A model generated the notes under the pieces. That model saw only the letters and a list, made by a program, of their open reading frames with translations. It searched no databases and was not told where the DNA came from. A stretch of DNA of 64,000 bases from Megalonaias nervosa (lineage: Eukaryota; Mollusca; Bivalvia; Unionida; Unionidae). The position numbers and the translations under genes are program-made. The stretch spans positions 62,001 to 126,000 of the forward strand of contig JAECUM010001747.1 in assembly GCA_016617855.1 (NCBI GenBank), read 5' to 3'. Positions 15,165-26,186 of this stretch are shown piece after piece (the stretch's first letter is position 1; each line of letters starts with the position of its first letter).

Positions 15165-18100
15165 GCAGTCAATCTAAGAAAGCTCATTCCACACCCAAGC
15201 ACAAGTTCTGGGCATCTTATCATGGTTCGTACAGTTCTACAGCCCTGAAAAGCCATTTTTTTCAAGGACTTGCAAAGTTTTAAAGTAGTATTTTGTCTTA
15301 TAGAAACTGAACCTTTTTGATATTTTACTTTGTTAACAACCTTTTTGTCTCATTTGATCCACTTTATCTGATCCCATTTTATTTGTTCATTCATTCTTTT
15401 TGGAGAATAGGTAAATAACAGAAGCTCTTCATTTAAAAAGTAATATTTTATTCATTCTCAACATTCTGTGTTGACTTTGGTGCAAATGTTCAAAGAGTTT
15501 ATCAACAAATTCATGGACATTTAAAGGTAACCCTTCAACTTGATAGATTTTTCAAGGTTGTACGAACCATGTCTTAAGGATTATTTTACAATGAATCTTT
15601 CAGAGGTATGTGTATTCATAACTTACCTTCACCCTCTTTGTAATTATCTGAATTTGAGATCATTCCCATATAATTCCAATAGCTATATAAATCCTGGATC
15701 AATAACTGAGAAGGTTATTTTCATCAAAATATTAGGTAAAGTTAATAAACAAACAAATGTAACTTTGCATACATGCACTGTTACCATTCAAGAGCCTGAC
15801 TTTCCATTGGCTTTGGAATATAAACAAAACTTCAATGTCTTTTTAGCTCTGCACTGTATATAATAAGAATCAATAAGCAAAATATAAAATTAAATGAATT
15901 CATGCATCTGAATGATATGTTAATATTTCTGAAAAGTTTTGAAAATAATGTGAACTGTTCTTGATTCCCAAATGTCTCAACTGGATGGAATGCTGAAATT
16001 TTTATGAAAGCTTGCTACATTTTCATGGCCATGAATTTGAACACTTTAAGAAAATGGGGCCATTGTTATTTACCCTGTGCATGTATATACATCAAAACAG
16101 CAACAATGAGATGTTAAGATAACCACTACAAAGCCTTTTACCTCTCCATGATTCAACAACTTGTGGTTAATTAGGAAATAAACATGCTGATCAGAACACT
16201 ATTAGCGATCCTAATATCCCTGTATTCATTGGACATGTACCATAAATCAATGGTTTTGACTGGAACACACACTCAGCAACCAACACTGGTCAAAGGAGTT
16301 CTCAAATATCATTATATAAAATTATCTTTGCTTTTTATGTTCATTAAATTGCCAAATAAATGCCTTAATGAGGTAAAATTAAAAGGTCACAAAGTCTAGT
16401 TTAAACTTTACCATCAGACTTAACCAGAAATGCCATTTAATTAGGCAGTACATCAGCTTCTTGCCAACTAACATTTAATTTTTAAAGACAGTAGAGTAGA
16501 TTGAAACAATGTTGGGTGAAATTCTATTATACAGTTTTCCTCGAGAGGAAAAAAGTTAATCATCAAAGGATAATACTTATGGTATAGCTGCAACAATTCT
16601 GAAACTGAAAATAAGGATAGCAACTTTTTCTCTTTTGTCACTTCTTGTATTTTCTTTGTACGTTTTATGTTAGATTTCACAAATATATTTCCGCCACATT
16701 ATATTTTGGGACAAAATATCAAAACCCCCCCCCCCAAGAGCCCTAAGAATTTCAGTGTCTCTGGGATATTGTCTTTTTGTACACCAACACCAAAAGATAC
16801 AAAAATGTGAAATTTTAAAGAATGGCCCAGCCATGAGTTAATTAATTTTTAGTTCCACAATTCAGAAAATATCCAGTATTTACACAGGAAAAGAAACTTT
16901 TCCTCTTATTGTATACCAAGCTTGTTTCTTTATCAAAACATTAAAGATAAATTATCCTTCAGCAAACCAAGCCACTCACTTATTTTGTATGCCCAACTCA
17001 AATTTGATTGCATTTATTGGCTGGTGATCATAAAAATATTGGCAATCTCAGAGAGAACAGATCATGCCTGACAGAGGCTTTGTTTTCAAAATTGGCACAG
17101 CATCAACACATTTAATAATTAGATCTAATGATATTGCCAAGTTCTCATAAATGATGATGCCTATATAATGACAGCATTCACAACCCTTAAAGGTAACAAT
17201 TTAAAATCGCACATTTCAATTTGGTTGATGCCTTCAAGTTGTGCTATTGCCTTATGCACAAATTGTTAAAAGGCATGGAAAACTTAGGTGTTTTATTGAC
17301 AGTGTTCTGGTGCATATACATACCTTGGAAGAGCACAGTAGGGTATTAATCAGCTTGTTTGACAAGACCCTCAAGGCAAATCACACAAATGAGGCACTCA
17401 CCAAGTGTAGCATAACCAATTCTAACCTGGAATGCTTATGCCATCTAATAAGTGGGTCAGGGCAGTTTGAACCTAACCCTGACAAGAATTCAAGGTATCC
17501 GAGTCACTTCTTGACCAGAAACCATAATAGAGGATTAATTGTTTCTTGGATTAGTAAGGTTTTATATGAAATTAATTCTGACTATTGCTGTTAGAAGATT
17601 TGACAATGAATAGCCAACCCAACAATGACTTGGGATTCATGCCAGAATGGGACATTCATTGCCTTTAAGGGAAAGTTAATCAGTGCACCAATCCTGAAGT
17701 TAAATATAAAACAATCATGTTGAGAAATGGTGCCTCTGGCATGGGATTAGGAAGTAAATGGTGGTCAAGTCACCAGTCTCTTACACAAGCAGAAATTTGC
17801 TGCCTCAGGAGCAAATGACTCTGTAATTGGAATAGTGTATGGCAGTTGGGTGGGAAAGAAAAATTTCACAAATAAGTTTTCTAAATGGGAATTTGTCCTT
17901 GAAACAAGCCATCATCCCCTGAAGCAAATGTTGCCAACACAGAACTGATGCACTGGGCACCAACTTTACAGCTATATTGAGGCATAGGGTCAGAAAATGC
18001 AGCATAATATGATCTGCAAAGAATCAATGCAGATCATCTTTTTACCGCTGTGTCCTCATAATTTAAATAGTAGTTTCAGTTTGTTTTTATTCTGGTCATG

Positions 18101-21100
18101 TTTCATGATTATCTAAAATCGTTACCACTTTTTTAAAGGTGAGGATATGGATGGGTATTGTCATGGAATTTGTCCATGAAAATACTTTTTGTATCATGTA
18201 TAAGCATCAATGTAAATAGTATTTTGTTTCTGATAGCAGCAATACATGTGGTGCATAGGTTTACACTTAATGTTTTTTTTTACTCTTACAAAGTCTGTGT
18301 GGATGTTTAACTGGATTCTGGGGTGATTGGAGACATTGGTTTGAGGGACATTATTGGTTAATACAGTACAAGGAGCCAAAGCTTCCGGATCACTGTGTCT
18401 GTGGGTTAGGAAGGTTCTTTAGGGATCATTCTGCAGGAATATCAAAGGTGAAAGTAAAAGTATGTCCGAGGGTGTCAAAAACTCCTTCATCACTAATCTA
18501 CATTACATATAAACATCTATTCATGTGATTGTGCAAAGTGTCTTTACTTGATCCAACCCCACCCAGTTTCATTGTCTTATATTCATCATGTGTTGGGATT
18601 TAGATCCTACATAAAACATTCAACAGTCTAGATAGGACTTTCCAATTTTGATGTCAGATGAAATCCCCAAAATGAAAGGAAAAGAACATAGCAGCTTAGA
18701 TTTAGTTCAGCAGGCACTGAACTATTAAAATGCATATCTTAAATCTTTTCTACTTTCTTATGAGTTATTCCCCTCTGAGTTTTTTTGGTATGACTTGTTC
18801 CCCTGAGATTATACTGGTATGAGTTATTCCCCTTTGTGACTAAAGTACATAATATGGCCAACAATGCATTTCAAGTGTATGATACGGCCAATAATGTGTT
18901 TAAAGTGAACAAAATGGCCAACAGTTTATCTCAAGTGCATATGACCAATAATGTGTTTAAAGTGCACAAATGGCCAACAGTGTCATTCAAGTGCATATGG
19001 CCAATAAAGTGTTCAAAGTGCACAAATGGCCAACAATGTTCTTCAAGTGCATGATGGCCAATAACGATTTTCAAGTGCATGATACGGCCAACAATGCATT
19101 TCAAATGCATGATATGGCCAATAATGTTCTTCAAGTGCATGATATGGCCAATAATGTTCTTCAAGTGCATGATATGGCCAATAATGTTCTTCAAGTGCAT
19201 GATATGGCCAATAATGTTCTTCAAGTGCATGATATGGCCAATCAAGTTTCCAGTACATGATATGGACAATAATATGCTTAAATTGCACAATATGGCCAAT
19301 AACATATTTCAAATGCACAATATGGCCAATGCATTTCAAGTGCATGATATGGCCAATAATGTGCATAGTGTTGCCAGTAACGTGGTTAAAGTGCTGTTAA
19401 AACCAACAAAAGAAAACAAATCATATTTTTAATATTCATAACTTTGGCGTGATTGTTCACTCATTTTTATTTGACATAGGCACTAATCTCTAGTAGATTA
19501 TATTTTATATCATTATTATTTTTGTTTGAAATTGGCACTAATCTCTTGTAGAGCATATATCATTTGTATTTTCATTTCATATTGGCACTATCTCTTGTTG
19601 AGCAGTTCTGACAAGATGATTACCTTTCCTTTGCTGGAATGTTGTTCTATAGTGTTTTCCAACATCTCTATCCATTTCTCTCTCTCATCTGCATCACGTG
19701 CTAATTAAGAAAAATAAACAAACAAAAAAATCTAAAACATCTTCCTGACGCTTTTCTCATTTATTCCTTCTTTTTCCACCCCCAATTTGTTAGCCCCAAT
19801 TAAACAAATGGTGTCATACCCAACCTGATCTGTGCATTCACTCATTATGTACAGAAACAAAACTGCCCCATTACATCTCAGGGTTGGAGTCTCCATTAAA
19901 AAGAAGACAAAAATAAAACTGTTCTGTAATGCTGTTAAAATGCCATGAAAATAGAGTAAGAGTGAAATCTGATGTATGTTATTAATTATGTTGACCAAAA
20001 TGATTTTAAAAAAACTGTATTAATCTGACTTGTTTTTAAACATTATGAAAAATTAAGTGATGATTTAAAATGACTGTAACATAATGTACTAAACTTATAA
20101 GACAAGATATATCTATTATTTTCACAGTTTAAATAAAGGATTAACAATTTTTAAATAGAAAATGCTAGAAGAGCAATAAAGTTGATGTAAAAACCTTGGA
20201 AGTGAAATGTCTTGTGGTCAACAGTGATAGTGAATGTACTGTCATCTTCATCATCAATTCCAATTATGGCTCCCTAAAATAAAACAAAATTAACATAAAA
20301 AACTCACACTAACTCATGGTCATCTAATTTTGCTACAGAAATTTGATGACATTAACAACCAAACATTTAAGTGGAAGGTTGTTTTCCAGAATTATGTGAC
20401 CCTTCCAATACCAGCTATTAGTAATTACAACTGAGACCAGCCTGTTCTCATGCTGGCAAGTGTTTATTAATACTGAAAAGTGAAAGCACTTCTATGATCT
20501 TGACAAAATCAATGGCAAATATACTTTCTCTATAAATTTTAGTGAACAAAGTCAATAAAATTCATGAAAGAACAATGTGCTAATTGAGGGGTTACCAGTT
20601 CAACATCCTTAGTGGAACACTGGTAACCCCTCAATTAGCACTCAACCTTTGGAAATTTTCAACCCTTGCTATATCATTATTTGTTAAAATCAAAATCAGT
20701 TGCTGTTGTTATAATTCTTATTCTATGCATAAGTATTACTATATTAAAACTCTATGGTCATAATTTAAGTAATAAAAAAGGTGAGAACCAACAAGTTTTG
20801 TAAAATTCAACAAATAATTTATTTCCCAAGAATATAAAGTGAAAACTGTAAAAAAGAACTTATGATACTGCAAAACTGATCCCCAAACCTAGAATTTCAA
20901 ACACAAGTCCTAATGATTATAGTTCTCAACAAAATTAAGTGGTATTCTAAAATACACCCAAGACTAGAAATGTTGATGTGCCATAGTGATATGCCAGCAG
21001 TCTTTATTGAATCACAATAATGCAATCCAAGAATATACCCTTATTTGAAATTACACTATAAATCCAAGTCTCTATTTCCAAGGATGTTATTTTTGATGAG

Positions 21101-23503
21101 TACTTTGTATTTCCAAAGAATAATTTGAATTAAATAATTCTGAATAAATAAATTTGAGCCCAAATGAAATACTAGACACAACAATAATATAACTGATTCT
21201 GCTCAGATGTTACAGCACTAATATATAATTTTGAGAAAAACAAGATTATATTGTTATGTATATGTAATTTAATTACTTGTTTGTTAGTTTTAAATTTTTT
21301 TTATTTTATTTTATTTCATTACATGTTACTGTAATGATAACTTTGTCTACTGGATTTGATAATTTTTTTAGAAATTCAGTTCAGTTCTGTTTGACCTGAT
21401 AAACAACCAGTAGTTGAAACATTGTATCTAGTTTCTGACCTTGATTCAGAAATCAGAGTTCTAGTAAACAACTTCTTTTTTTTTTTAAAAATTTAATTCG
21501 TTCTAAGAGTAAGATTTATTCAGTGGAATCAAGGCCATACCTAGAATATGTGATAATTAGCATGTGAAAATATTCTATGTTGTTCTAGAAGGTGACCACG
21601 TGACCGTCATACAGGAATCTGTTTTGTGTCTTAACTTACTGTATAACCATCTTCTTGAGAAGAACTAGCCAGTTGGGCTTTAAAATCTTCAATAATTAAA
21701 GGTGTTTTGTTGTGACCAGTTTGAGTTCATTTTTATTTTATGGAATTATTGATTCTTTCCCTGGAAAATACTAGTGCTCATATAGAAATTCTTGGACAAA
21801 GAAATTTATCAAAATTTATCCAGAATTCCAAATTGGAATATTATTTTTCTGTGATTCAACAAGGAACTGTTGGCAAGGCAACACTTGAAGGTCACGACAT
21901 ACATCATCGCCCTCCATTTTGATTTCATCGGGACTCAAACACAGATTCATTTAGGACTTTTTATTGATAGGACTTCTGTTTTAATTCTTGGATTAATTTT
22001 TAGATTTGAATCGTAAACCTAAGTTCGTTTTCTCATTTTTACCTGTTTTTGTAGGAAAATAAATTATTTGTTAAACTTTACAAAGCTTGTTGTCTTCACT
22101 CTTTTGTATGAGCCTAGACATGTAACAATATTTTCATCTACTTGACCTCAGGTCACAATTTGCATTTTCTAAACAAAAACAAAAACAAAAACCTATTACC
22201 TAATGAAAAATTTCCTTATGGAAGGTTCCACATGATAAAACCTAAGTTATAATTAGAATCTCTGACTAAAAATTATAATAATGAACATGGAGAACATAAT
22301 ATCCTTGACTCAGGCAAAGATAATAATTCTAATAGTTAACCAATACTCGTTGAGAAAAAATTAGCAAGGTAGTAGTTGTTTACAGAATTAGAATAAATCA
22401 ATGAATCAGGTCAGGTAGAAAATGAAGTTGATTTTGGAAAAGGTTAAGTCCAAAATACAATTATCCATAGCATATAATGACTTTAAAAAAATTTAAAAAA
22501 TAACTAACAAACAATGCAAATTAAATATACATAACAATTATTAGTATTATTATTATTATTATCATTATCTTATGCATATTTAATTTGTATTGTGTGTTGG
22601 CTTGTGTGCATGATTATATTCATATATATTTAATTTGTATTGTGTCATTGTCATTTATCCATAACTGATGGTTGGGCCTACAAGTCTCATTTCATGTAGG
22701 GCAAACATGTTTACTAGGTTTGAATTCTAGATTCAGCCTTGATTCTGACCGTAGAATTTCCTTGAAATAATTTTCTTTACAGTTTGCTAAAAATTCTATT
22801 GTAAATGAGATAGGTCCAGAACATTTTGTTGTGTCATAAGTCAGGTGAGAGTCATTACAAAACTCTAAAGTGAACAGACTTGTTTATTCCAAATCTCAAC
22901 ATCAGTCTTAGCGGAATCAATTTAAGTTGTGAATCAGTTAATATTTGATAGGATTTATTTATTTAAATTATATCCGGAATTACAAAGTGCTCTTTGAATT
23001 AAGACTAAATCATTATTTTGGAATTATTGTGAATTCAATCAAGGACATTTTGGATTATATCATTGTGATACATTAAGACTGTTGGCACATTCAAGACTAC
23101 TGGCACATCAGCATATTCAATACTGTATTTATTCGGAACACCACTGGAATTCAATTGGAATACTCTATACTTTTGGACTTGTGATAGAGCTTTCAGGACT
23201 ATCCAACACTTAATTCACAATACTGTAAGTTCTTCTTACATTTTCACTTTGTATTACAGTGAAATAAATTATTTCTTACATTTTATAAAACTTCTTGGTT
23301 TTCACTCTTTTCTGTTACTTAGTTTAAGACTGTAAAATTATAACTATTATTATAATTATTATTATTATCTACAACCTTTAACCTGACACATCCTCTTCTT
23401 GCTCCCTTTTTCATCTTATCTTTTGACTGAAAGAAAGACAGTAACTATTATCAAAAACTCTCAATTCTGAACAAAAATTCATTACGTTTTTAAAACATAT
23501 ATC

Positions 23504-23535
<32 letters not shown>

Positions 23536-25985
23536 TATGTATGTATAGTATGAGAATGTAAAATATTTTCATGCTATAGCCTAGACAATAAGTCCCTGGT
23601 AGCAGGGGGATAGGGGTAAGGATAGTTCCAGGGTCCAATACTGGTTTCACATCCAAATTTGTCTTTTAAATCCTATAAAGCTGTAGGGCAGGGTGTCAAT
23701 CAATTCTAAGTTATGACCCGGAGTTGGATCCATTATAGTATCATGTTTGTGTCAGACATGTAAAAAAGTATATTTTCTTTGTAACATATTTTGTTTTAAG
23801 AAATTGGCAAAAACAGACAAAGGGAACCAACTATTTAACTCTGTTTCTGTGGGTGGAGCCAAACACAATAGCATGTATATAACATATTCTTACCCCAATT
23901 TGTTGGGAAAAAATAAATTATCATGTGGTACGAAAAGGAAAAAATCAAGTTTCCAACAAAAATCCCAGTCTGCTACCCCAACCTAATTTGAAAATCAAAT
24001 GATTGATATGTAACAAGATATAATGGGAAAACATGGACAGTTCTGATGTATCAGTGACATCCATACATGTGGATAAAGGATTTTCAAGAAATGGTGTACC
24101 AGCACAACCTTTTTAGTGTTAATCCTTGTTAGAACATAACACCCATGTCTTAAGCAGCTGAACATCGTTGTGAATTAATGCGTGGGACCATTATGACTTG
24201 TTGCTCTTGTCTTGGGGTGATGCTCCTTTCCACGCATGCATCAGCAATTCAAATCCAAGGTCAACAGCCACTGAATACACAGGTATTATGTTCTGACAGG
24301 GATTAATACTAGTAGGTGAGTGTTCAAAAGGATTTAAGACAATGGATCAATAAAAGAAGGATTATACTGTCTGGATAAAAAGATTAGTTGAAATAAATTT
24401 ATTAACAAGTTGCAAACAGGCTGATAATCCAACTGAATTACAAAGATGACACTCCAGCATGAATCATTACTTCAAAAAGCTGTTATCCACCACCAGACAT
24501 ATCATAAAAATGGCAGAGAACATGTTATTGGTCTAGTTCCTAGTCCTACAGTGTAAGCCGCCTTCCTTGACATTTATGTATTTGGGGTTGCGAAATTTCT
24601 GAGAAGTAGTTTCTTCAGGCCTCCATTTGGTAAAATCAGATAATGGCTGGTAGGTGAGGTACATTTTGACCCATAGTCACATGGAAAATTACTTCTATAT
24701 TTACTTGATTTGTTTCTGTTACACAGATGGCTTCATTTCTTACCAGAGTATAAATATTTTCTTTTAGGCCATTAGGTACAGATATCAGTGGAGCAGAAAA
24801 GAATGTACAAGTTTAACAGCTAAATCTATGTCCATGAATGTTCTGTTTGAATGTCCAATTACACAGTTATTTCTAGACTGTTCTTTTGGACAGAATCTGA
24901 AGAAATATTTTTGGAATTGGTATCCGTACTCTCAACAATATCACTGTCACGATTAAGGCTGGCATCTCGAGGTGTGGATGATTTATCGTCAATAGCTTTG
25001 TACCTCCTGTATGTGGATGATAAATCACCTTTGATGTGTTCCATTGTAACATTGTGGGTCTCCAATGATGAAGAGTTGACTCTCTCATTACTGGTTGCTC
25101 CCCGAAAGTGGAATCATTATCTGTGTCGGATGGCACAGCGATACACATAACATTTTTTGTATAGGCTTACAAAGTGCTTTGGCTTGAAGTCTGTTGTTCT
25201 GCGTGAAAGTAACCAGAGTCCACATTACGTGAACAACAATGTCACAGAGAGAGAGAGAGACAAATTGATTTTCTTTAATTCTTTCTCTGACGTAAACTTC
25301 AGACAAATACTTTGCTGATGTTCAGGCAAAGGTACACGGGGATAAGTATACTACAGAATGAGAGCATGCACGGACTAAATGAAGTTCATAACTGAAAGTT
25401 TATTATAATCATAAGATCATTAGTTTTGGATTAAACTACTTTAGGAATAATTATAATTAACAAATATATAAGGAAACAATAAAGCAGTGTGTAATTTCGA
25501 CTATTTATCTCTGTTTGTTCCGGTATTCATGTTTTGTACCGGAATTTTCAGTTTGTTCTGGTAAGTTGATGAACCAGTCTAGGTCCAATCAGCCAGCAAT
25601 GTCCCTCCCCTTCTAAGCCTACCAATAAATAAAAAAAGGAAACTCCTTCGCGTTCTACCATTAAAGAAGAAATTGAAACTACGGAAAACGCCCTCTCTCC
25701 TTCTAGAAATTAAACGAAGATGAGTGGGTTTTGTCAATAGCAATCTTTTCCATTTTACTGATAAAGTTTATGATAAACTTGTGCCTGCAATAAAAAAAAA
25801 AAAAACGTAAGGTTTCAAAACGTACATTTATCTGACATGCATTAAGGCAATATGGAATTATAAAATATTTTAATTACTGTATAGTATGACAGAAGCCCGG
25901 TATTTTCGTCCAACACAAACCATCTGTACTGCCATCCTTTTACAACATTTGTCCACTTACTGAGTGGACCTTCCATCACTGCCAT
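5851..25985 (-). CDS. OSBPL9: OSBPL9/ORP9-like oxysterol-binding-protein-related protein, N-terminal half (6 exons)
   Basis: Complement join of 25878-25985, 23376-23426, 20195-20273, 19624-19700, 9009-9104 and 5851-5979; all junctions keep phase and give about 180 residues. Residues about 4-105 form a PH domain opening with [20 protein letters not shown], continuing through [17 protein letters not shown] and [21 protein letters not shown] and closing with [18 protein letters not shown]. Residues about 106-180 (exons 5-6) are helical and match the post-PH region of ORP9 ([19 protein letters not shown], then [17 protein letters not shown]). Family knowledge: ORP9 moves lipids and PI4P between ER and Golgi/endosome membranes; the PH domain targets PI4P membranes, the following helices mediate pairing with ORP10/11, and the C-terminal ORD carries the lipid. 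The ORD and FFAT regions are not seen and should lie left of base 1. The PH sequence is much closer to ORP9 than to ORP10/11. Shares a spacer of about 200 bp with DEPDC1. Confidence 0.93.
6480..8070. repeat. Diverged satellite-like monomers of about 160 bp
   Basis: A phrase order recurs about eight times: 'atcaatataaagc', 'ccaa(ca)atcc(c)tgg', 'caagtaatg(c)tg', 'gatgggcaa', 'gggcataactcc', 'gaaatcaaa'. Interrupted by the SINE-like insert near 7.6 kb. Such monomers are common in mollusc introns; copies are too diverged for exact borders. Confidence 0.65.
7615..7785 (-). mobile_element. tRNA-derived SINE fragment
   Basis: On the minus strand a Pol III A box-like TGGCCCAGTAATC and a B box-like GGGTTCAGATC lie about 50 bp apart, as in tRNA-headed SINEs. 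Its body differs from the (CA)n-tailed SINE family found elsewhere in the window. Confidence 0.5.
9009..9104 (-). CDS. OSBPL9: OSBPL9-like exon 5 (post-PH helix)
   Basis: Thirty-two codons starting [16 protein letters not shown] and ending LLIDQVE. The acceptor is cttttcag. The best-fitting donor by length is AG|gcaagg, a GC-AG type; the in-frame alternative two codons earlier (CAA|gtggag) would drop V-E. Confidence 0.88.
9748..9796. repeat. Microsatellite (TA)n(GA)n
   Basis: Simple tract of TA then GA dinucleotides within an OSBPL9 intron. Confidence 0.95.
9961..10289 (+). mobile_element. Solo-LTR-like element, short form
   Basis: Starts TGTTATGTATAT and ends CACGTAACA (TG...CA ends), with an AATAAA about 80 bp before the 3' end. 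Its start and last about 270 bp match the element at 21252-22127, which has about 550 bp more in the middle. No clear target duplication here. Confidence 0.6.
11185..11648. repeat. Minisatellite, 58 bp x about 8
   Basis: Units run 'cagtccatattattgtcagt', 'tcattgtactttatcactga', then 'gaaagcaagttgttat', with a few substitutions per copy. Confidence 0.95.
12000..12335. repeat. Minisatellite, about 31 bp x about 11
   Basis: Units of 'gataaatttcatcactaatg' plus 'ggcatatgttt', with small indels. Confidence 0.9.
13060..13285. repeat. Tandem repeat, about 66 bp x 3-4
   Basis: Repeated 'acagatgagacctggatgtg', 'taaaatgcatgagctgatct', 'ccagaatgccactatagtga'. A minus-strand open frame across it is a by-product. 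Confidence 0.85.
13391..13441. repeat. (TA)n microsatellite, left flank of transposon
   Basis: About 50 bp of TA dinucleotides directly left of the element beginning at 13447. Confidence 0.95.
13447..15108. mobile_element. Non-autonomous DNA transposon with pogo/Tigger-like ends
   Basis: The left end CAGTAGTTCCCCTCTTATAT and the reverse complement of the right end, TAGTGGTCCCTCTCTTGAAC, align over about 24 bp and both continue into GGCC-rich sequence. CAGTNGTYCCYC ends and insertion in TA are typical of the Tc1/mariner-pogo group. The 1.66 kb body is richer in CpG than its surroundings and has no recognisable transposase. Short inner repeats of the termini (gtggccttataagac, gtggcctttcgtgag) occur near both ends. 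Confidence 0.65.
15108..15157. repeat. (TA)n microsatellite, right flank of transposon
   Basis: Counterpart of the left TA tract; the element probably inserted into, or duplicated, a TA run. Confidence 0.95.
15158..18834. other. Non-coding stretch within OSBPL9 intron 4
   Basis: Only short chance ORFs; a C10 run near 16725; no exon, RNA gene or clear repeat recognised. Confidence 0.4.
18835..19385. repeat. Minisatellite, 30 bp x about 18
   Basis: Units of 'gatatggccaataatgttct' plus 'tcaagtgcat'; the central five copies are identical, edges are diverged. Because 30 is divisible by 3 and the unit lacks stops in several frames, it produces open frames on both strands that are not genes. Lies about 240 bp from OSBPL9 exon 4. 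Confidence 0.95.
19624..19700 (-). CDS. OSBPL9: OSBPL9-like exon 4 (C-terminal helix of PH domain)
   Basis: Acceptor ttaattag; donor gtaatc. Completes the split Ala codon and reads [18 protein letters not shown] then EQHSSKGK, ending in phase 0. The conserved Trp of the PH C-terminal helix is present (EREKWI). Confidence 0.92.
20195..20273 (-). CDS. OSBPL9: OSBPL9-like exon 3 (PH domain)
   Basis: Encodes [20 protein letters not shown] followed by KTFHFQ, ending in phase 1. Acceptor attttag and donor gttttt flank it. The sequence is near-identical in character to vertebrate ORP9 over the same span. Confidence 0.93.
20577..20641. repeat. Perfect 23-bp inverted repeat (hairpin)
   Basis: Left arm 20577-20599 starts gtgctaattgaggggttacc and is matched exactly by the reverse complement at 20619-20641, with a 19-nt loop. 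It lies in OSBPL9 intron 2, about 300 bp upstream of exon 3. Confidence 0.9.
20765..21251 (-). mobile_element. LTR-like element (older type), part 1, split by nested insertion
   Basis: Minus-strand copy related to 22845-23335 and 28840-29590: shared 3' end with AATAAATTATTT, 'tttacaaaacttgttggtt' and 'tcactctttt'. Its continuation is found at 22128 onward, after the inserted element. Confidence 0.65.
21252..22127 (+). mobile_element. Solo-LTR-like element, nested, with 4-bp target duplication
   Basis: Begins TGTTATGTATATG and ends AGACATGTAACA; flanked on both sides by ATAT. The uninterrupted relative at about 29320 has a single ATAT (gattATATagccctctactt), which confirms the borders. AATAAA lies about 70 bp before the 3' end. 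Confidence 0.75.
22128..22480 (-). mobile_element. LTR-like element (older type), part 2
   Basis: Starts with the second ATAT and continues 'ctacttgacctcaggtcaca', matching 'ctacttgacctaagttacaa' in the intact copy near 29330. Right border not defined. Confidence 0.55.
22845..23335 (+). mobile_element. LTR-like element (older type), plus orientation
   Basis: Shares 'tggcacatcagcatattca'-type, 'gaaataaattatttctta' and 'ttctgttacttagtttaag' segments with the minus copies. Its 5' border is uncertain and may extend left to about 22560. Confidence 0.5.
23376..23426 (-). CDS. OSBPL9: OSBPL9-like exon 2 (51-nt micro-exon of PH domain)
   Basis: Seventeen codons reading [17 protein letters not shown], between an acceptor ctttcag and a donor gttgta. 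Phase 0 on both sides fits exons 1 and 3 exactly, and the peptide is the expected beta3-beta4 stretch of the ORP9 PH domain. Too short to appear as an ORF of its own. Confidence 0.9.
23509..23531. repeat. (CA)n microsatellite
   Basis: About 11 CA dinucleotides in OSBPL9 intron 1. Confidence 0.95.
24851..25306 (-). other. Open stretch of unknown nature in OSBPL9 intron 1
   Basis: Overlapping minus-strand frames are open for 70-90 codons (for example [20 protein letters not shown] and [20 protein letters not shown]), and a plus frame of 99 codons overlaps them. No family recognised. Could be a decayed transposon, an alternative 5' exon or chance. Confidence 0.2.
25878..25985 (-). CDS. OSBPL9: OSBPL9-like exon 1 (start of PH domain)
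   Basis: Encodes 36 residues starting [10 protein letters not shown] and ending GLLSYYT. The start at 25985 is chosen because family members begin at or just before MEGPLSKW; the open frame runs further upstream to 26066 but that extension has no family similarity and lies in the promoter spacer. The donor after ACA is the weak form gtaatt, and exon 2 then continues in phase 0. Confidence 0.92.
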
Positions 25986-26186
25986 TTTTCCGGAAATAGC
26001 AGACGAATAACTAGTAACCAATAAAAAGGCTTGTTTTATAAATGAACCAATACAAAATGTGCGCACAATTTGAATGGCTAAGTACTAACAGGTGCCCGTC
26101 AGAATATGGTGCTATTATCATATTAAAGAAACAAAACTTAACATTTCATGTGTAATTTATAATTTTAAACATGATATCATGAGAAG
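25986..26186. promoter_or_regulatory. Bidirectional promoter spacer of OSBPL9-like and DEPDC1
   Basis: The 201 bp between the two start codons hold CCGGAA (ETS-like) next to the OSBPL9 start at about 25990, CCAAT boxes at 26018-26022 and 26047-26051 (29 bp apart), a palindrome TGTGCGCACA at 26058-26067, and TTTGAA at 26069-26074. Paired CCAAT boxes followed by a CHR (TTTGAA) are known in promoters of mitotic genes bound by NF-Y and DREAM/MuvB, and vertebrate DEPDC1 is expressed in G2/M. No TATA box is obvious. Transcription starts cannot be placed from sequence alone. Confidence 0.6.
26171..26182 (+). promoter_or_regulatory. Short uORF just before the DEPDC1 start
   Basis: ATG ATA TCA TGA lies 5' of the DEPDC1 start at 26187, and a second out-of-frame ATG at 26179 overlaps its stop. 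The main start has the better context (A at -3, G at +4). If the transcript starts upstream of 26171 these may dampen translation. Confidence 0.35.

Noticed and set aside
14952..15283. ORFs with YIYIYI runs on both strands
   Set aside because: Produced by the (TA)n microsatellite and the transposon end.
18835..19432. Repetitive protein genes on both strands (10-residue repeats)
   Set aside because: The frames exist because the unit is 30 bp without stops; both strands are equally open and no splice sites or start context support a gene.
25791..25806. Poly(A) tail of a retro-copy (aataaaaaaaaaaaaaac)
   Set aside because: No recognisable transcript sequence precedes it; an A run alone is not evidence.
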